Part shown: one piece after another, positions 8,445 through 17,246 of the stretch | Numbering within the stretch: position 1 is the first letter of the stretch | Layout of the letters: every line of letters starts with the position of its first letter | Assembly (NCBI RefSeq): GCF_003970675.1 | Contig: NZ_CP034562.1 | Location: 1,550,001 to 1,614,000, forward strand | Length of the DNA stretch: 64,000 nucleotides | Reading direction: 5' to 3' | DNA from: Flammeovirga pectinis | Lineage (GTDB): Bacteria; Bacteroidota; Bacteroidia; Cytophagales; Flammeovirgaceae | Made by a program: the position numbers and the translations under genes | The notes under the pieces: generated by a model | What the model was told of the DNA's origin: nothing | Seen by the model: the letters and a program-made list of their open reading frames with translations, nothing else | The model's database searches: none

Positions 8445-9260
8445 ATGGGTCGATTAAGATTAGCATTGATTGATATGTACAACAAAGTTCCTAACGAAGG
8501 AATGCGTTGTATTAAAGATATCTTGGGAGAAGTAAAGGAAGAAGTTGATTATCAAATTTTTGATTTAAGAGGAGAAGATCAGCTTCCAGATACATCATTT
8601 GATATTTATTTATCTACAGGTGGACCTGGAAATCCTTTAGAAGAAGAAGGTTGGGAGCAAGGATACTTCGATTTATTGCAAAAGTTATGGGAGCATAACC
8701 TCACTCATTCAAGAAAAAAATATGTATTCTTTATTTGTCATTCATTTCAAATGGCAAGTAGATTTTTCGGTTTAGGTCAACTTTCTCAGCGACATTCAAC
8801 GGCATTTGGTGCTATGAGAGTGCACAAAACTGAAGAAGGTAAAAAAGATCCATTCTTATCTGTTTTTGGCGATACTTTTTATGCTATTGATTCTAGAGAT
8901 CATCAATTATTGAATGTGACTCAAGAGCAATTGAATAAAATAGGGGCTAAAATTGTTTGTATGGAAAAGATAAGACCGCATACAGATTATAAACGTGCTG
9001 TAATGGCTATCCGATTTTCTGATGAATTTTTTGGGACACAGTTCCACCCAGAAGCAGACGCAGAAGGGTTGATACCTTACTTTGGAGTTGACCCTCAGAA
9101 AAAAGGTATAATAGAAAAATTTGGAGAAAAGAAATTTAATAAATTGATGAAGATTTTAGAAGATCCTAGTCGATTGAATATGGCGTTTAGACCAATAATT
9201 CCTTCTTTTTTACAGTATGCTATCCAGGCATTAACGAAACAAGAAGAACCTCAAAATTAG
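8445..9260 (+). CDS. Class I glutamine amidotransferase-like protein
   Basis: A 271-residue GATase1-fold protein. The Cys98-His201-Glu203 triad is visible (FFICHSFQ at 95-102; FHPEAD at 200-205), and STGGPGNP (57-64) is the usual oxyanion loop. The nucleophile elbow is unusual: the normal GxCxGxQ is FICHSFQ, so both glycines are replaced. It may supply ammonia from glutamine to a neighbouring ligase, or hydrolyse gamma-glutamyl bonds. It lies 26 bases after the GCS2 gene and 18 before the last ATP-grasp gene, in one operon. Confidence 0.85.
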   Translation: MGRLRLALIDMYNKVPNEGMRCIKDILGEVKEEVDYQIFDLRGEDQLPDTSFDIYLSTGGPGNPLEEEGWEQGYFDLLQKLWEHNLTHSRKKYVFFICHSFQMASRFFGLGQLSQRHSTAFGAMRVHKTEEGKKDPFLSVFGDTFYAIDSRDHQLLNVTQEQLNKIGAKIVCMEKIRPHTDYKRAVMAIRFSDEFFGTQFHPEADAEGLIPYFGVDPQKKGIIEKFGEKKFNKLMKILEDPSRLNMAFRPIIPSFLQYAIQALTKQEEPQN

Positions 9261-9278
9261 TTATAACTAATAGTAAAT

Positions 9279-10469
9279 ATGATCAAGTCTTTAAGAGGAG
9301 AATTTAATAAGAATTTCTCAGACGATAAATATAAGTCACTTACTAAATATTTTGATGATAAATTTGGTGAAGAATTGGCTTTCAGAATGGCTGAAACACC
9401 AATTTTTTTTCCACCAGAATTTATCGAAAGAGTAAAAGAGGCATGTGATGACGTTGTTAAAGTTTTAAAGCGAAAAGACTTTAAAAAGATAACAGAAGAG
9501 GCAATACCGAAAGATTGTATTGTTCCAAATGAAGACGATCATACGAACTTTTTAGCGGTAGATTTTGCTGTTTGTAAAAACGAAAAAGGAGAATTAGAAC
9601 CTCAAATGATAGAGTTACAAGGTTTTCCTTCAATTTTTGCATTTAACATCTTCAAGCAAGAAGCATATAAAAAAATATATAATTTAGACGATACGTTAAC
9701 TCCGTTTTTTGATAATTCTGAACAGGAATATATCGAAAAATTGAAGAATGTTATTCTAAATGGACATGCTCCGGAAAATGTAATTTTATTAGAAATTTTT
9801 CCTGATAAGCAACATACAAGAGTTGATTTTGCTGCAACAAAAGAAGTTGTAGGTATAGAAACAGTGTGTATTACTGATGTAATTAAAGAAGGTAAAGATT
9901 TATTTTATATCAATAACGGTAAGAAAACACCAATAAAAAGGATATATAATAGACTTATTTTTGATGAAATTGAAAATTGGGAACCTTTAGACCTTCAATT
10001 TAGATTAACTGATGATGTTAATGTAGAATGGGCAGGTCACCCTAATTGGTTCTTTAGAATAAGTAAATCTCTAATGCCTTATTTGGAAAGTAAGTTTGTG
10101 CCAGAAACAAAATTTTTGACAGATTACACTACTTACCCTAAAGATTTGGAAAACTATGTTTTAAAGCCATTGTACTCTTTTGCTGGAGCAGGAGTAGTTT
10201 TTCATTTAGAGCAGAAGCATTTGGATGCAATTGCTGAAGAAGAAAGAGGAAACTATATTTTACAAAGAAAAATTAATTACGAACCAATTGTTGAAGCTGC
10301 AGACGGTGGAGATGTAAAGGTAGAAGTAAGATTGATGTTTATTTGGGCTGATAATGAAGAATCACCTGAGTTAATTGTCAATCTTTGTAGAATGAGTAGA
10401 GGAGAGATGATTGGAGTAAAATACAATCACAATAAAACTTTTGTAGGCGCTTCTATTGGACTTATGTAA
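9279..10469 (+). CDS. Divergent ATP-grasp-like ligase, last gene of the operon
   Basis: A 396-residue protein whose C-terminal third looks like ATP-grasp: ENYVLKPLYSFAGAGVVF (291-308) with Lys296 and a Gly-rich loop, NYILQRK (325-331), VEVRLMFI (348-355) with Arg351, and LIVNLCRMSRG (365-375) with Asn368 and Arg371. The order of elements, with the short motif MIELQGFPS (110-118) earlier in the chain, resembles circularly permuted ATP-grasp enzymes of peptide synthesis. The rightward operon ends after it at a strong terminator. Activity and substrate are unknown; the fold call is moderately sure. Confidence 0.72.
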   Translation: MIKSLRGEFNKNFSDDKYKSLTKYFDDKFGEELAFRMAETPIFFPPEFIERVKEACDDVVKVLKRKDFKKITEEAIPKDCIVPNEDDHTNFLAVDFAVCKNEKGELEPQMIELQGFPSIFAFNIFKQEAYKKIYNLDDTLTPFFDNSEQEYIEKLKNVILNGHAPENVILLEIFPDKQHTRVDFAATKEVVGIETVCITDVIKEGKDLFYINNGKKTPIKRIYNRLIFDEIENWEPLDLQFRLTDDVNVEWAGHPNWFFRISKSLMPYLESKFVPETKFLTDYTTYPKDLENYVLKPLYSFAGAGVVFHLEQKHLDAIAEEERGNYILQRKINYEPIVEAADGGDVKVEVRLMFIWADNEESPELIVNLCRMSRGEMIGVKYNHNKTFVGASIGLM

Positions 10470-10514
10470 AATAAAGAGGTTGTTTTAAATTCAATTAAAA
10501 CAACCTCTTTATTT
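10469..10514. terminator. Strong bidirectional terminator
   Basis: A perfect 20-bp stem (10469-10488 with 10495-10514) with a 6-base loop (centre AAGAGGTTGTTTTAA) lies between convergent genes. The A-rich and T-rich ends let it work in both directions. Confidence 0.85.
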
Positions 10515-10529
10515 ATTGTAATTTCTATT

Positions 10530-11234
10530 TTAATAAAATAATGATAAAATAGAAGGCGTTAGAAGAGCTGTGAAAATACCCATTAAACCAATGGATAAGC
10601 CACTAATTGCACCTTCAACAATACCCATTTGTATTGCTGCTGCTGTTCCAATTCCATGAGCGCAAGTACCCATTGCTAATCCTTTTCCAATTGGTTTAGT
10701 AATGCCCACTTTATGCAAAACCATTGGACCAACTGTAGCACCAAGAATTCCGACAATAATTACAAAAACTGCTGTTAGAGAGGGGATACCTCCATTCTGA
10801 AAAGAGACAGCCATTGCAATAGGTGTTGTAACAGACTTTGGAGCCATAGAAACTATAAGCGTTTCGTCTGCTCCAAATAATTTACCAACTATAATAACAG
10901 AAAGAATACCCATAACACTCCCTGCAAAAGTAGCAGCAAGAATAGTTAATGCATTTTTTCCTATTGTATGTAATTGTTCATAAAGTAAGTAACCTAATGC
11001 AACAACAGATGGCCCTAACATGAAGTTAATCATATGAGCATTTGTTTTGTAGGTCTCATAGCTAACATTGGTACTTTTTAGGATAACGATTAATGTAAGT
11101 ATAGTTAGTAAAACAGGATTTAAAATTGGACTTTTTACTTTTTGATAAATCGCTTCAAAAATTAAGAACAACCCTAAAGTAGCTGCAAGAACAAACGTTT
11201 CGCTTTCAAAAAGATGATGTAGTAATTCTTTCAT
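10530..11234 (-). CDS. lrgB: LrgB/CidB-type membrane protein
   Basis: A 234-residue integral membrane protein with about six hydrophobic segments and the family patterns MAPKSVTTPIAMAVS and GTCAHGIGTAAA. LrgB pairs with LrgA in a membrane system first linked to murein hydrolase control and programmed lysis in staphylococci, and elsewhere to glycolate/glycerate or pyruvate transport. Its start overlaps the lrgA stop by one base (TAATG), which suggests translational coupling. It is expressed away from the ligase cluster and ends at the shared terminator. Confidence 0.92.
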   Translation of the reverse strand: MKELLHHLFESETFVLAATLGLFLIFEAIYQKVKSPILNPVLLTILTLIVILKSTNVSYETYKTNAHMINFMLGPSVVALGYLLYEQLHTIGKNALTILAATFAGSVMGILSVIIVGKLFGADETLIVSMAPKSVTTPIAMAVSFQNGGIPSLTAVFVIIVGILGATVGPMVLHKVGITKPIGKGLAMGTCAHGIGTAAAIQMGIVEGAISGLSIGLMGIFTALLTPSILSLFY

Positions 11235-11578
11235 TATTTATTATCTTTTTTTCCTAAAAACTGCCCAGTATAACCGGCAGATAACATAACAGCAAACATA
11301 GAGATTACAATGGTAACTGAAATCATAAGCCAGTTTTCTTGTAAAACATCAAGATATTCCATCATTCCAACACCAGCAGGTATAAAAAATAATGACATCC
11401 TTTTAGTTAAGGACGTTGCTGCATCTTTTACCCATTGATAAGGAATAATTTTAAGATATAGACATAGAAATAGTATAACCATTCCAATCACATTACCAGG
11501 TATTGGAACCCCTGTTGCTTCATTAATTAATGTTCCTAACGCTAGCATTGTTAGGATCAGCATAAACCCGCGTATCAT
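11234..11578 (-). CDS. lrgA: LrgA/CidA-type holin-like membrane protein
   Basis: A 114-residue protein with four hydrophobic segments and PIPGNVIGMVILFLCLY followed by LFFIPAGVGMMEYL, both signatures of the LrgA/CidA (CPBP-independent, holin-like) family. It forms the membrane partner of LrgB, and the two genes overlap by one base. The transport substrate here is not known, and no lytSR-like regulator is adjacent. Confidence 0.92.
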   Translation of the reverse strand: MIRGFMLILTMLALGTLINEATGVPIPGNVIGMVILFLCLYLKIIPYQWVKDAATSLTKRMSLFFIPAGVGMMEYLDVLQENWLMISVTIVISMFAVMLSAGYTGQFLGKKDNK

Positions 11579-11718
11579 GTATTTTGTATTAAATGTTTTA
11601 ATTTTTTATAAATATACATCGATATTTCTTAAGGAATTAGTTCTATTAGATTTATTAAATAGTGGCGATTTAACGCTTTATTATGTATATTCATATAGGC
11701 TTACCACAAAAACTAGTT

Positions 11719-12309
11719 ATGAAAAGATTATCAATAGAAGAATTACTTACAAAGAAAAAATACGATGAAGTCATTATCGTGTTAGAAGAAAGAGTCGACA
11801 AATTTGAAACAGTAAATCTAGAAGAGTTTTTAATATGGGCATCTTGCTACGAGAAGAGAGGCGATTATGAAGCGGCTCTTCATGTATTATCAATTGCTTA
11901 TTTAGAAGAGTATGATTCTATCCAATTAGATAATGAATTTGATAGGATAAGAACATTGCAAGAGAATGTAAATCAAGGTATTATTCAACTCGGAGAAGGG
12001 CTAACTTCTAGCAATGAAATATCTTTGATTAAATCAACTTTTCAATCGCTTTTAGATCATAATGTATATGATGAAGCGTTAAGAATTTGGGATGATATTA
12101 TTGTTCAACTTAGAGGAAATGACATTGGAGAATTGTGGTTTGGAAACATTGCTTCCAACCTTTTTCAGAAGTTAGATGAAAACGTAATAATGAAATTACC
12201 AAATAGGAAAAAACTCCTAGATACGGTAATTTATTATTATATATCAACGTCTAAAGTATATGATTCAAATTATCAACAAGCACTTCGATTACGACAAAGG
12301 TCGTTTTAA
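11719..12309 (+). CDS. Hypothetical helical protein with TPR-like repeats
   Basis: A 196-residue acidic protein that I do not recognise. MKRLSIEELLTKKKYDEVI at the N terminus and FLIWASCYEKRGDYEAALHV look like two helix-turn-helix TPR-type repeats, so it may bind a partner protein. I take the ATG at 11719; the ATG at 11683 would add a 12-residue extension unlike the rest. It has no signal peptide or membrane segment. It is convergent with the OmpA gene, with only 6 bases between stops, and lies divergently from lrgA. Function unknown. Confidence 0.65.
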   Translation: MKRLSIEELLTKKKYDEVIIVLEERVDKFETVNLEEFLIWASCYEKRGDYEAALHVLSIAYLEEYDSIQLDNEFDRIRTLQENVNQGIIQLGEGLTSSNEISLIKSTFQSLLDHNVYDEALRIWDDIIVQLRGNDIGELWFGNIASNLFQKLDENVIMKLPNRKKLLDTVIYYYISTSKVYDSNYQQALRLRQRSF

Positions 12310-12315
12310 AAGTGA

Positions 12316-14301
12316 TTAGTTTATAGGCGATATTTCAGTAATTTGAAACTCAACACGTCTATTTTTTTGTTTTCCTTCAACAGAATCATTAGTGGCAATT
12401 GGGTTTTCTTCCCCTTTACCACTAATGGTTAATCTATTTGCATCAATTCCATTTTTTACAAGATAATTTTTTACAGAGGCAGCTCTTTTTTCACTTAACC
12501 ATTTGTTGTAATTAGCGCTCCCTTGGTTATCTGTGTAGCCTGTAATCTCAACTTTTTTAATAGATTGTTCTACACTCAATAAGTCAACCATTCTATCTAG
12601 TTCATCATAAGATGATTTTTGTAAATAGCTGCTATTGTGTTCATAGAATATATTCTTTAAAATTAGCGTAGCAGTTTCTTCCAAAGGAACTAAATGCAGG
12701 TTTTGAATTGCTTGAACTTCTAATTTCTGATCTGTTAAATCTATATGTTCACTCTGCGACATAAAGCCAGTTGATGTTGCAAGAAATGAGTATTCTTTTC
12801 CAAGAGGTAATGTTATGTAGTAGGTACCTGTTGTGGCGTTAGAAAATACAGTTCCAACTTCTTCTTGCGTTGTTAAATCTGTATATATAATTTTTGTATG
12901 AATAGGTTGCTGTGTTGTCTTATTTATAACTTTTCCACTCACTAAAGCAACAGGCTCAGGAGGGAGTAAAATAGGTAGTTTAACAGTGTAAATATCTTTG
13001 TCTCCATTTTCTGTTACTCTGCTAAAAAATCCAATATCACCAGATACGGGAATACATAAATCAGATTCATCAGTAGCCGAATTAATTGTCGGTCCTAAAT
13101 TTTCTGGAGTACTCCAATTCTCCCAAGAATCATCAAGTCTTTTTGTAGCAAAAATATCACTTCCGCCAAACCCTTGATGCCCAGTAGAAGAGAAGTACAA
13201 TGTCTTTTCATCCGTTGATAAAAAAGGAGACGTTTCTTTTCCTAAAGTATTAATACTTGAGCCTAATGATTGAGGGGCTGACCATCTATTATTTTCATCT
13301 TTAAAACTAACATACAAATTGGTTACAGATTCTGTTCTATTATCAGTCAATGCCATAAGCATAACTTTTCGACTGTTTGATAAGAAGAAATCAGATTTTT
13401 GCTCTAGTAACTGTATATTAGGTATTATAATTTGCTCTTGTTCAATCCAACTAGAATCTTCTAGTTCTAAAGTGCTTAATTGAAAGTCTGTGCCACTCTC
13501 ATCAATAACAGATAATGCAGTAATGCCATCTGGACTTAATGCCGTAATATATTTATGAAGAAAATTTATACTAGAATCTATCGTAACAGCTTTTGATACC
13601 CATTGATCTAGACTATCTAAATAGGCCTCATAGAGTAAAGGAGATCCTTCTTTGCTTGTTCTTGTAAATAATAATTTATCACCTCTAATATCCAAGGTAG
13701 GGTTAGACTCATCTGCAGATGTATTTAAAGCAGTACTCAGAGGTTTAGTCAGAACAGTTGGAGCAAGATCTTTACTTATCTGTGGTAAAATGCTTATTGC
13801 TTTAGAAGATTCTGAAACGCCAATAGCATCAATACCACATAAACGAATTGATGACTTTGCTTTTAATGTTATTTTAATTGATGTGATGGGAGTATCAATC
13901 CTTTTAAAAAAATAATTACTATTCTGACTGCCAAATTTAATATGAGCAGGTTCTTGATCATAAACAGTTAAAAACTGATCATTACTTAAAACTTCAATTT
14001 TTTGGATAGCATTATGGTAAAAAGCTTCACAAATAATTATCTGATTTATATTGCTAATTGGCGCTGCAAAACCAATTTGTAGAAATGCAGTAGTATCCTC
14101 ATCAGATAACCAAGCAAGTGGATTTCTGTTAGATTTGAGTGGGACATTAGGAAGACCAACTACTTGAGTTGCTCCAAATGCAGCCTCACTATACTGCGAC
14201 GAGTAATCTTGCACAGTATCTGCCCAATAAATAGTTTGTGAAAAACCATTACTATTACTTAAAATAAAAAAGAGAAGCGATATATATAAATACTTAATCA
14301 A
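12316..14301 (-). CDS. OmpA-family envelope protein with PD40 propeller repeats
   Basis: A 661-residue secreted protein. It has a signal peptide ending near SNGFSQ (about 1-22), a beta-rich N-terminal region (about 30-165), PD40/WD40-like blades (about 195-440, for example FLSTDEKTLYFSSTG), a carboxypeptidase-like beta-sandwich (about 450-530), and a C-terminal OmpA peptidoglycan-binding domain (about 545-655, ending NRRVEFQI). Such proteins link the outer membrane to the wall in Bacteroidota; some are near type IX secretion or gliding genes. No such genes are next to it here. It is alone on its strand. Confidence 0.9.
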   Translation of the reverse strand: MIKYLYISLLFFILSNSNGFSQTIYWADTVQDYSSQYSEAAFGATQVVGLPNVPLKSNRNPLAWLSDEDTTAFLQIGFAAPISNINQIIICEAFYHNAIQKIEVLSNDQFLTVYDQEPAHIKFGSQNSNYFFKRIDTPITSIKITLKAKSSIRLCGIDAIGVSESSKAISILPQISKDLAPTVLTKPLSTALNTSADESNPTLDIRGDKLLFTRTSKEGSPLLYEAYLDSLDQWVSKAVTIDSSINFLHKYITALSPDGITALSVIDESGTDFQLSTLELEDSSWIEQEQIIIPNIQLLEQKSDFFLSNSRKVMLMALTDNRTESVTNLYVSFKDENNRWSAPQSLGSSINTLGKETSPFLSTDEKTLYFSSTGHQGFGGSDIFATKRLDDSWENWSTPENLGPTINSATDESDLCIPVSGDIGFFSRVTENGDKDIYTVKLPILLPPEPVALVSGKVINKTTQQPIHTKIIYTDLTTQEEVGTVFSNATTGTYYITLPLGKEYSFLATSTGFMSQSEHIDLTDQKLEVQAIQNLHLVPLEETATLILKNIFYEHNSSYLQKSSYDELDRMVDLLSVEQSIKKVEITGYTDNQGSANYNKWLSEKRAASVKNYLVKNGIDANRLTISGKGEENPIATNDSVEGKQKNRRVEFQITEISPIN

Positions 14302-14532
14302 ACTGATAGCTGTTTAAAAGGAAAAAGAATCCCTTCTTTCAAAAAATAGAATTGAAAGGATTTCTTTGAAGAACTCAATATAATACAAAAATAGAGATGT
14401 TTGAGGAATATAGAAAGGATAAGAAACTTCATTTTGCTGATCAGAAGTGGTAATAAATCGTTAACAATTACATTTTATTAAAATAATTGAAAGATAATTG
14501 ACCAAAACATGTTTCTTTTTTTTTAATGTACT

Positions 14533-14540
14533 TAGCTTTG
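14533..14540 (+). promoter_or_regulatory. Candidate -7 promoter element
   Basis: TAGCTTTG matches the Bacteroidota -7 consensus TAnnTTTG, 21 bases before the phosphatase-helicase start. A TGTTTC at 14510-14515 is only a weak -33 candidate, so the call rests on one motif. Confidence 0.35.
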
Positions 14541-14561
14541 TAGCTTAATTCAAAATCAGAT

Positions 14562-16634
14562 ATGAGTAATTCAAAAAGAATTTATTTAGTTCGTCATGGT
14601 CAGACGGCATACAATACTAAAAGGATTGTACAAGGTCGTAAAATTGATGCAGATTTAAACGAAATTGGTCAGAAGCAGGGAAAGTTATTATTCGATGCTT
14701 ACAAAGACTTTAAATTCGATAAATTATATGTTACATCTTTAAAAAGAACACATCAGACAGCTAAAGGATTTATTGATAAGGGATTAGATTATGAAATCAT
14801 TCCTGAATTTGATGAAATGAATTACGGTGATTTTGAAGGTAACTCTATTGATGATTTTACAGTTGATGGAAAAACCGTTCAAAGTATCTCTGACGAATGG
14901 GAAGCAGGTAATTTTGATGCATTTCCTAAAAATGGAGAAATGCTTTTCGATGTTTTACAACGATTAGCAGTTGGTTTAGAGAACATAATGCAAAACGAAA
15001 ATGAACGTAATGTTCTTATTTGTATGCATAGTCGCTCTATTCGTATATTCTTATGTCTTCTTCTTGATCTTGATTTTGATGAAATGAAGAATTTTGCTCC
15101 TAAAAATACAGGGGTAACTACTTTAGAATACAACGAGTACTCTGGAACATTTAAATTAATTGAATTTAATAATGTGGATCATCTTGGAAATGATCCTGAG
15201 CTAACATACCTACCTCAAAAGCCTGGAGCTGAAAATGAGCAAGCGGCTGCAATTGAGGAGAAGAGAAAAGAAGACGAGGGGTTAGGTTTCAGAAAATTCA
15301 AATTAAACAAACAACTCTATTCTGTTTGTGATGAACTTGGGTATACAGAACCAACACCTATACAAGATAAAGCTATTCCACTTGTTTTATCTGGACACGA
15401 TTTGTTCGGTATAGCACAAACAGGAACAGGTAAAACAGCAGCTTATTTATTACCACTTCTTTATAAGGCAAAATATGCTCAAGGAAATGATCCGAGAGTA
15501 CTGATTTTAGTACCTACAAGAGAATTGGCAATTCAAGTAGGAAAAGAAGTCGAAAAATTAGCAGTTTATACTGGTTTAAGACATGCTGTAGTTTATGGTG
15601 GTATTGGCCCCAAAACGCAGATTGAAGAAGTAGAAAAAGGGATTGATTTATTAGTAGGTACACCTGGTAGAGTAATGGATATTTATTCTAGAGGTAAATT
15701 GAAAACGAAGTCAATTAAATATATGGTACTTGACGAAGCGGATAGAATTATGGATATGGGATTCATGCCACAAATTCGTCAGATGTTGGAAATTATTCCA
15801 AGAAAACGTCAGAACCTTTTGTTCTCGGCAACAATGCCAGATGTAGTTGTTCGTTTAAGTGAAGAGTTCTTAGAATTTCCTCAGAGAGTTGAAATTACAC
15901 CGCAAGCTACTACCGCAGAAATGGTAGATCAGTTTGTGTATAATGTACCCAACTTTATGACGAAACTTCATCTTCTTTCTTATTTAATGAATACAGATGC
16001 TTCATTATCAAGAATTATGGTATTTGTACGTAAGAAAGAACAAGCCAATGGCGTAGCTGCTTTCTTACAAAGACACACTGAAGGCGAGGTAAGAGTAATC
16101 CATGCTAATAAGGGTCAGAATGCTCGAATAAATAGTATTGATGATTTTAAAGATGGTGACATCCGAGTTTTAGTAGCAACAGATGTAGCTGCAAGAGGTA
16201 TTGATGTTAGTATGGTATCTCACGTGGTTAACTTTGATGTTCCAGTGATGTATCATGATTATGTTCACCGTGTAGGTAGAACAGGTAGAGCAAACAATAC
16301 GGGTGTTGCATATACTTTCTGTAATCCTGCGGAGAAATATCATTTATTAAAAATTGAAGAAGTAATTAATAAAGAGATTCCTGTTTTAGAGATGCCAGAA
16401 GGAGTAGAAGAACAAGAAGCTACTCAGCATGAAGCACGTGACATGGCGATGGAAATTGATCGTCAGAAACGTAAAGAAGACCCTAACTTTAAGGGAGCCT
16501 TTCATGAAAGGAAAAAGAATAAAGATAAGGTGGATAAAAACCGTAGAAATAAAAATAAAGCTTCTATCGATAAGCAGCGAGCAAGTGGTAAAGTAAGTGC
16601 TTATATCACACAAGGTAAGTCGAAGAAGAAATAA
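14562..16634 (+). CDS. Histidine phosphatase-DEAD-box RNA helicase fusion
   Basis: One uninterrupted 690-codon frame joins two enzymes. Residues 5-205 are a phosphoglycerate-mutase-type phosphatase: LVRHGQT with catalytic His12, Arg11 and Arg62, Glu85 in FDEMNYGDFEG, and His156 in CMHSRS. After an acidic linker (205-242), residues 243-610 are a complete DEAD-box helicase: FKLNKQ and PTPIQ of the Q motif, AQTGTGKT (285-292), PTRELA (318-323), TPGR, DEAD (391-394), SAT (422-424), ATDVAARGID and HRVGRTGR (569-576). The C terminus (620-690) is a basic tail rich in Lys and Arg, as in RhlE-type helicases. The phosphatase may tune the helicase or act on a linked metabolite. Confidence 0.93.
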   Translation: MSNSKRIYLVRHGQTAYNTKRIVQGRKIDADLNEIGQKQGKLLFDAYKDFKFDKLYVTSLKRTHQTAKGFIDKGLDYEIIPEFDEMNYGDFEGNSIDDFTVDGKTVQSISDEWEAGNFDAFPKNGEMLFDVLQRLAVGLENIMQNENERNVLICMHSRSIRIFLCLLLDLDFDEMKNFAPKNTGVTTLEYNEYSGTFKLIEFNNVDHLGNDPELTYLPQKPGAENEQAAAIEEKRKEDEGLGFRKFKLNKQLYSVCDELGYTEPTPIQDKAIPLVLSGHDLFGIAQTGTGKTAAYLLPLLYKAKYAQGNDPRVLILVPTRELAIQVGKEVEKLAVYTGLRHAVVYGGIGPKTQIEEVEKGIDLLVGTPGRVMDIYSRGKLKTKSIKYMVLDEADRIMDMGFMPQIRQMLEIIPRKRQNLLFSATMPDVVVRLSEEFLEFPQRVEITPQATTAEMVDQFVYNVPNFMTKLHLLSYLMNTDASLSRIMVFVRKKEQANGVAAFLQRHTEGEVRVIHANKGQNARINSIDDFKDGDIRVLVATDVAARGIDVSMVSHVVNFDVPVMYHDYVHRVGRTGRANNTGVAYTFCNPAEKYHLLKIEEVINKEIPVLEMPEGVEEQEATQHEARDMAMEIDRQKRKEDPNFKGAFHERKKNKDKVDKNRRNKNKASIDKQRASGKVSAYITQGKSKKK

Positions 16635-16646
16635 GTATATTTTAAG

Positions 16647-16682
16647 AAGGTAAGTTGAAATTTAAATCAGCTTACCTTTTTT
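16647..16682. terminator. Intrinsic terminator downstream of the fusion gene
   Basis: A 12-bp stem with one G-T pair (16647-16658 with 16667-16678, arm AAGGTAAGTTGA) and an 8-base loop is followed by TTTT. It overlaps the end of the convergent DoxX gene. Confidence 0.8.
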
Positions 16683-17098
16683 GTATTTATATAGTCCATA
16701 GACCATAAACCTCCTCCGTTAATCAGTAAAAAAAGACTGCCTAATAACATTGCAAAATCTGTTCTACTAGCATGCATCATTACCCAAAAACCGTCATTCT
16801 GTAAAATTGTAAATTTGGTTGTAGCCAATGCTGTAAGCATTATCATAAATGTAAAAAAGCTACCTAAGCGAGTTATAAAGCCAACTAAAATTAATACTCC
16901 ACAAATTATTTCTATACCGCCAATAAGATTACCTAATATTTCTGGGTTGGGTAAACCGATTTTCTCAAATCTTCCAACACCTCGAAGTGCAGGAAATATA
17001 AATTTTTGAATTCCCTCTGATAAAAAAACTACTCCTACCATAATCCTAATTAGAAGAATAGATTTTGAATTGTTTGTTTGAATGAGTTGTTTAAACAT
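16667..17098 (-). CDS. DoxX-family membrane protein
   Basis: A 143-residue protein with four hydrophobic segments. It has the family layout: LLIRIMVGVVFLSEGIQKF near the start, GLPNPEILGNLIGGIEIICG in the middle and a C-terminal membrane helix. DoxX proteins are small inner-membrane proteins; the name came from a thiosulfate:quinone oxidoreductase subunit, but most members have no known function or act with redox or thiol partners. It stands alone, so no partner is suggested. Its stop lies within the terminator stem. Confidence 0.85.
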   Translation of the reverse strand: MFKQLIQTNNSKSILLIRIMVGVVFLSEGIQKFIFPALRGVGRFEKIGLPNPEILGNLIGGIEIICGVLILVGFITRLGSFFTFMIMLTALATTKFTILQNDGFWVMMHASRTDFAMLLGSLFLLINGGGLWSMDYINTKKVS

Positions 17099-17246
17099 AC
17101 TATTTTTTTATTGTGTTATGGATCAATTGCAAAGATGGATTTTTAAATCACTTTTACTGAGGTGTTTTTGAAAATTTGATAGGATAAATGAATAATTAGA
17201 TCATCGATAATCTTAAAAAATCAAAATATGGTGTATTTTTGCAATT

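Noticed and set aside
14562-16634. Possible frameshift or two merged genes in the phosphatase-helicase frame
   Set aside because: The frame is continuous, both domains are intact, and there is no internal start with its own promoter at the linker; a true fusion is simpler.
7232-17220. Shared 15-mer GATAATCTTAAAAAA before the GCS2 gene (7232) and a TonB receptor gene (17206)
   Set aside because: It is A/T-rich and lies at different distances from the putative -7 boxes, so chance is likely.
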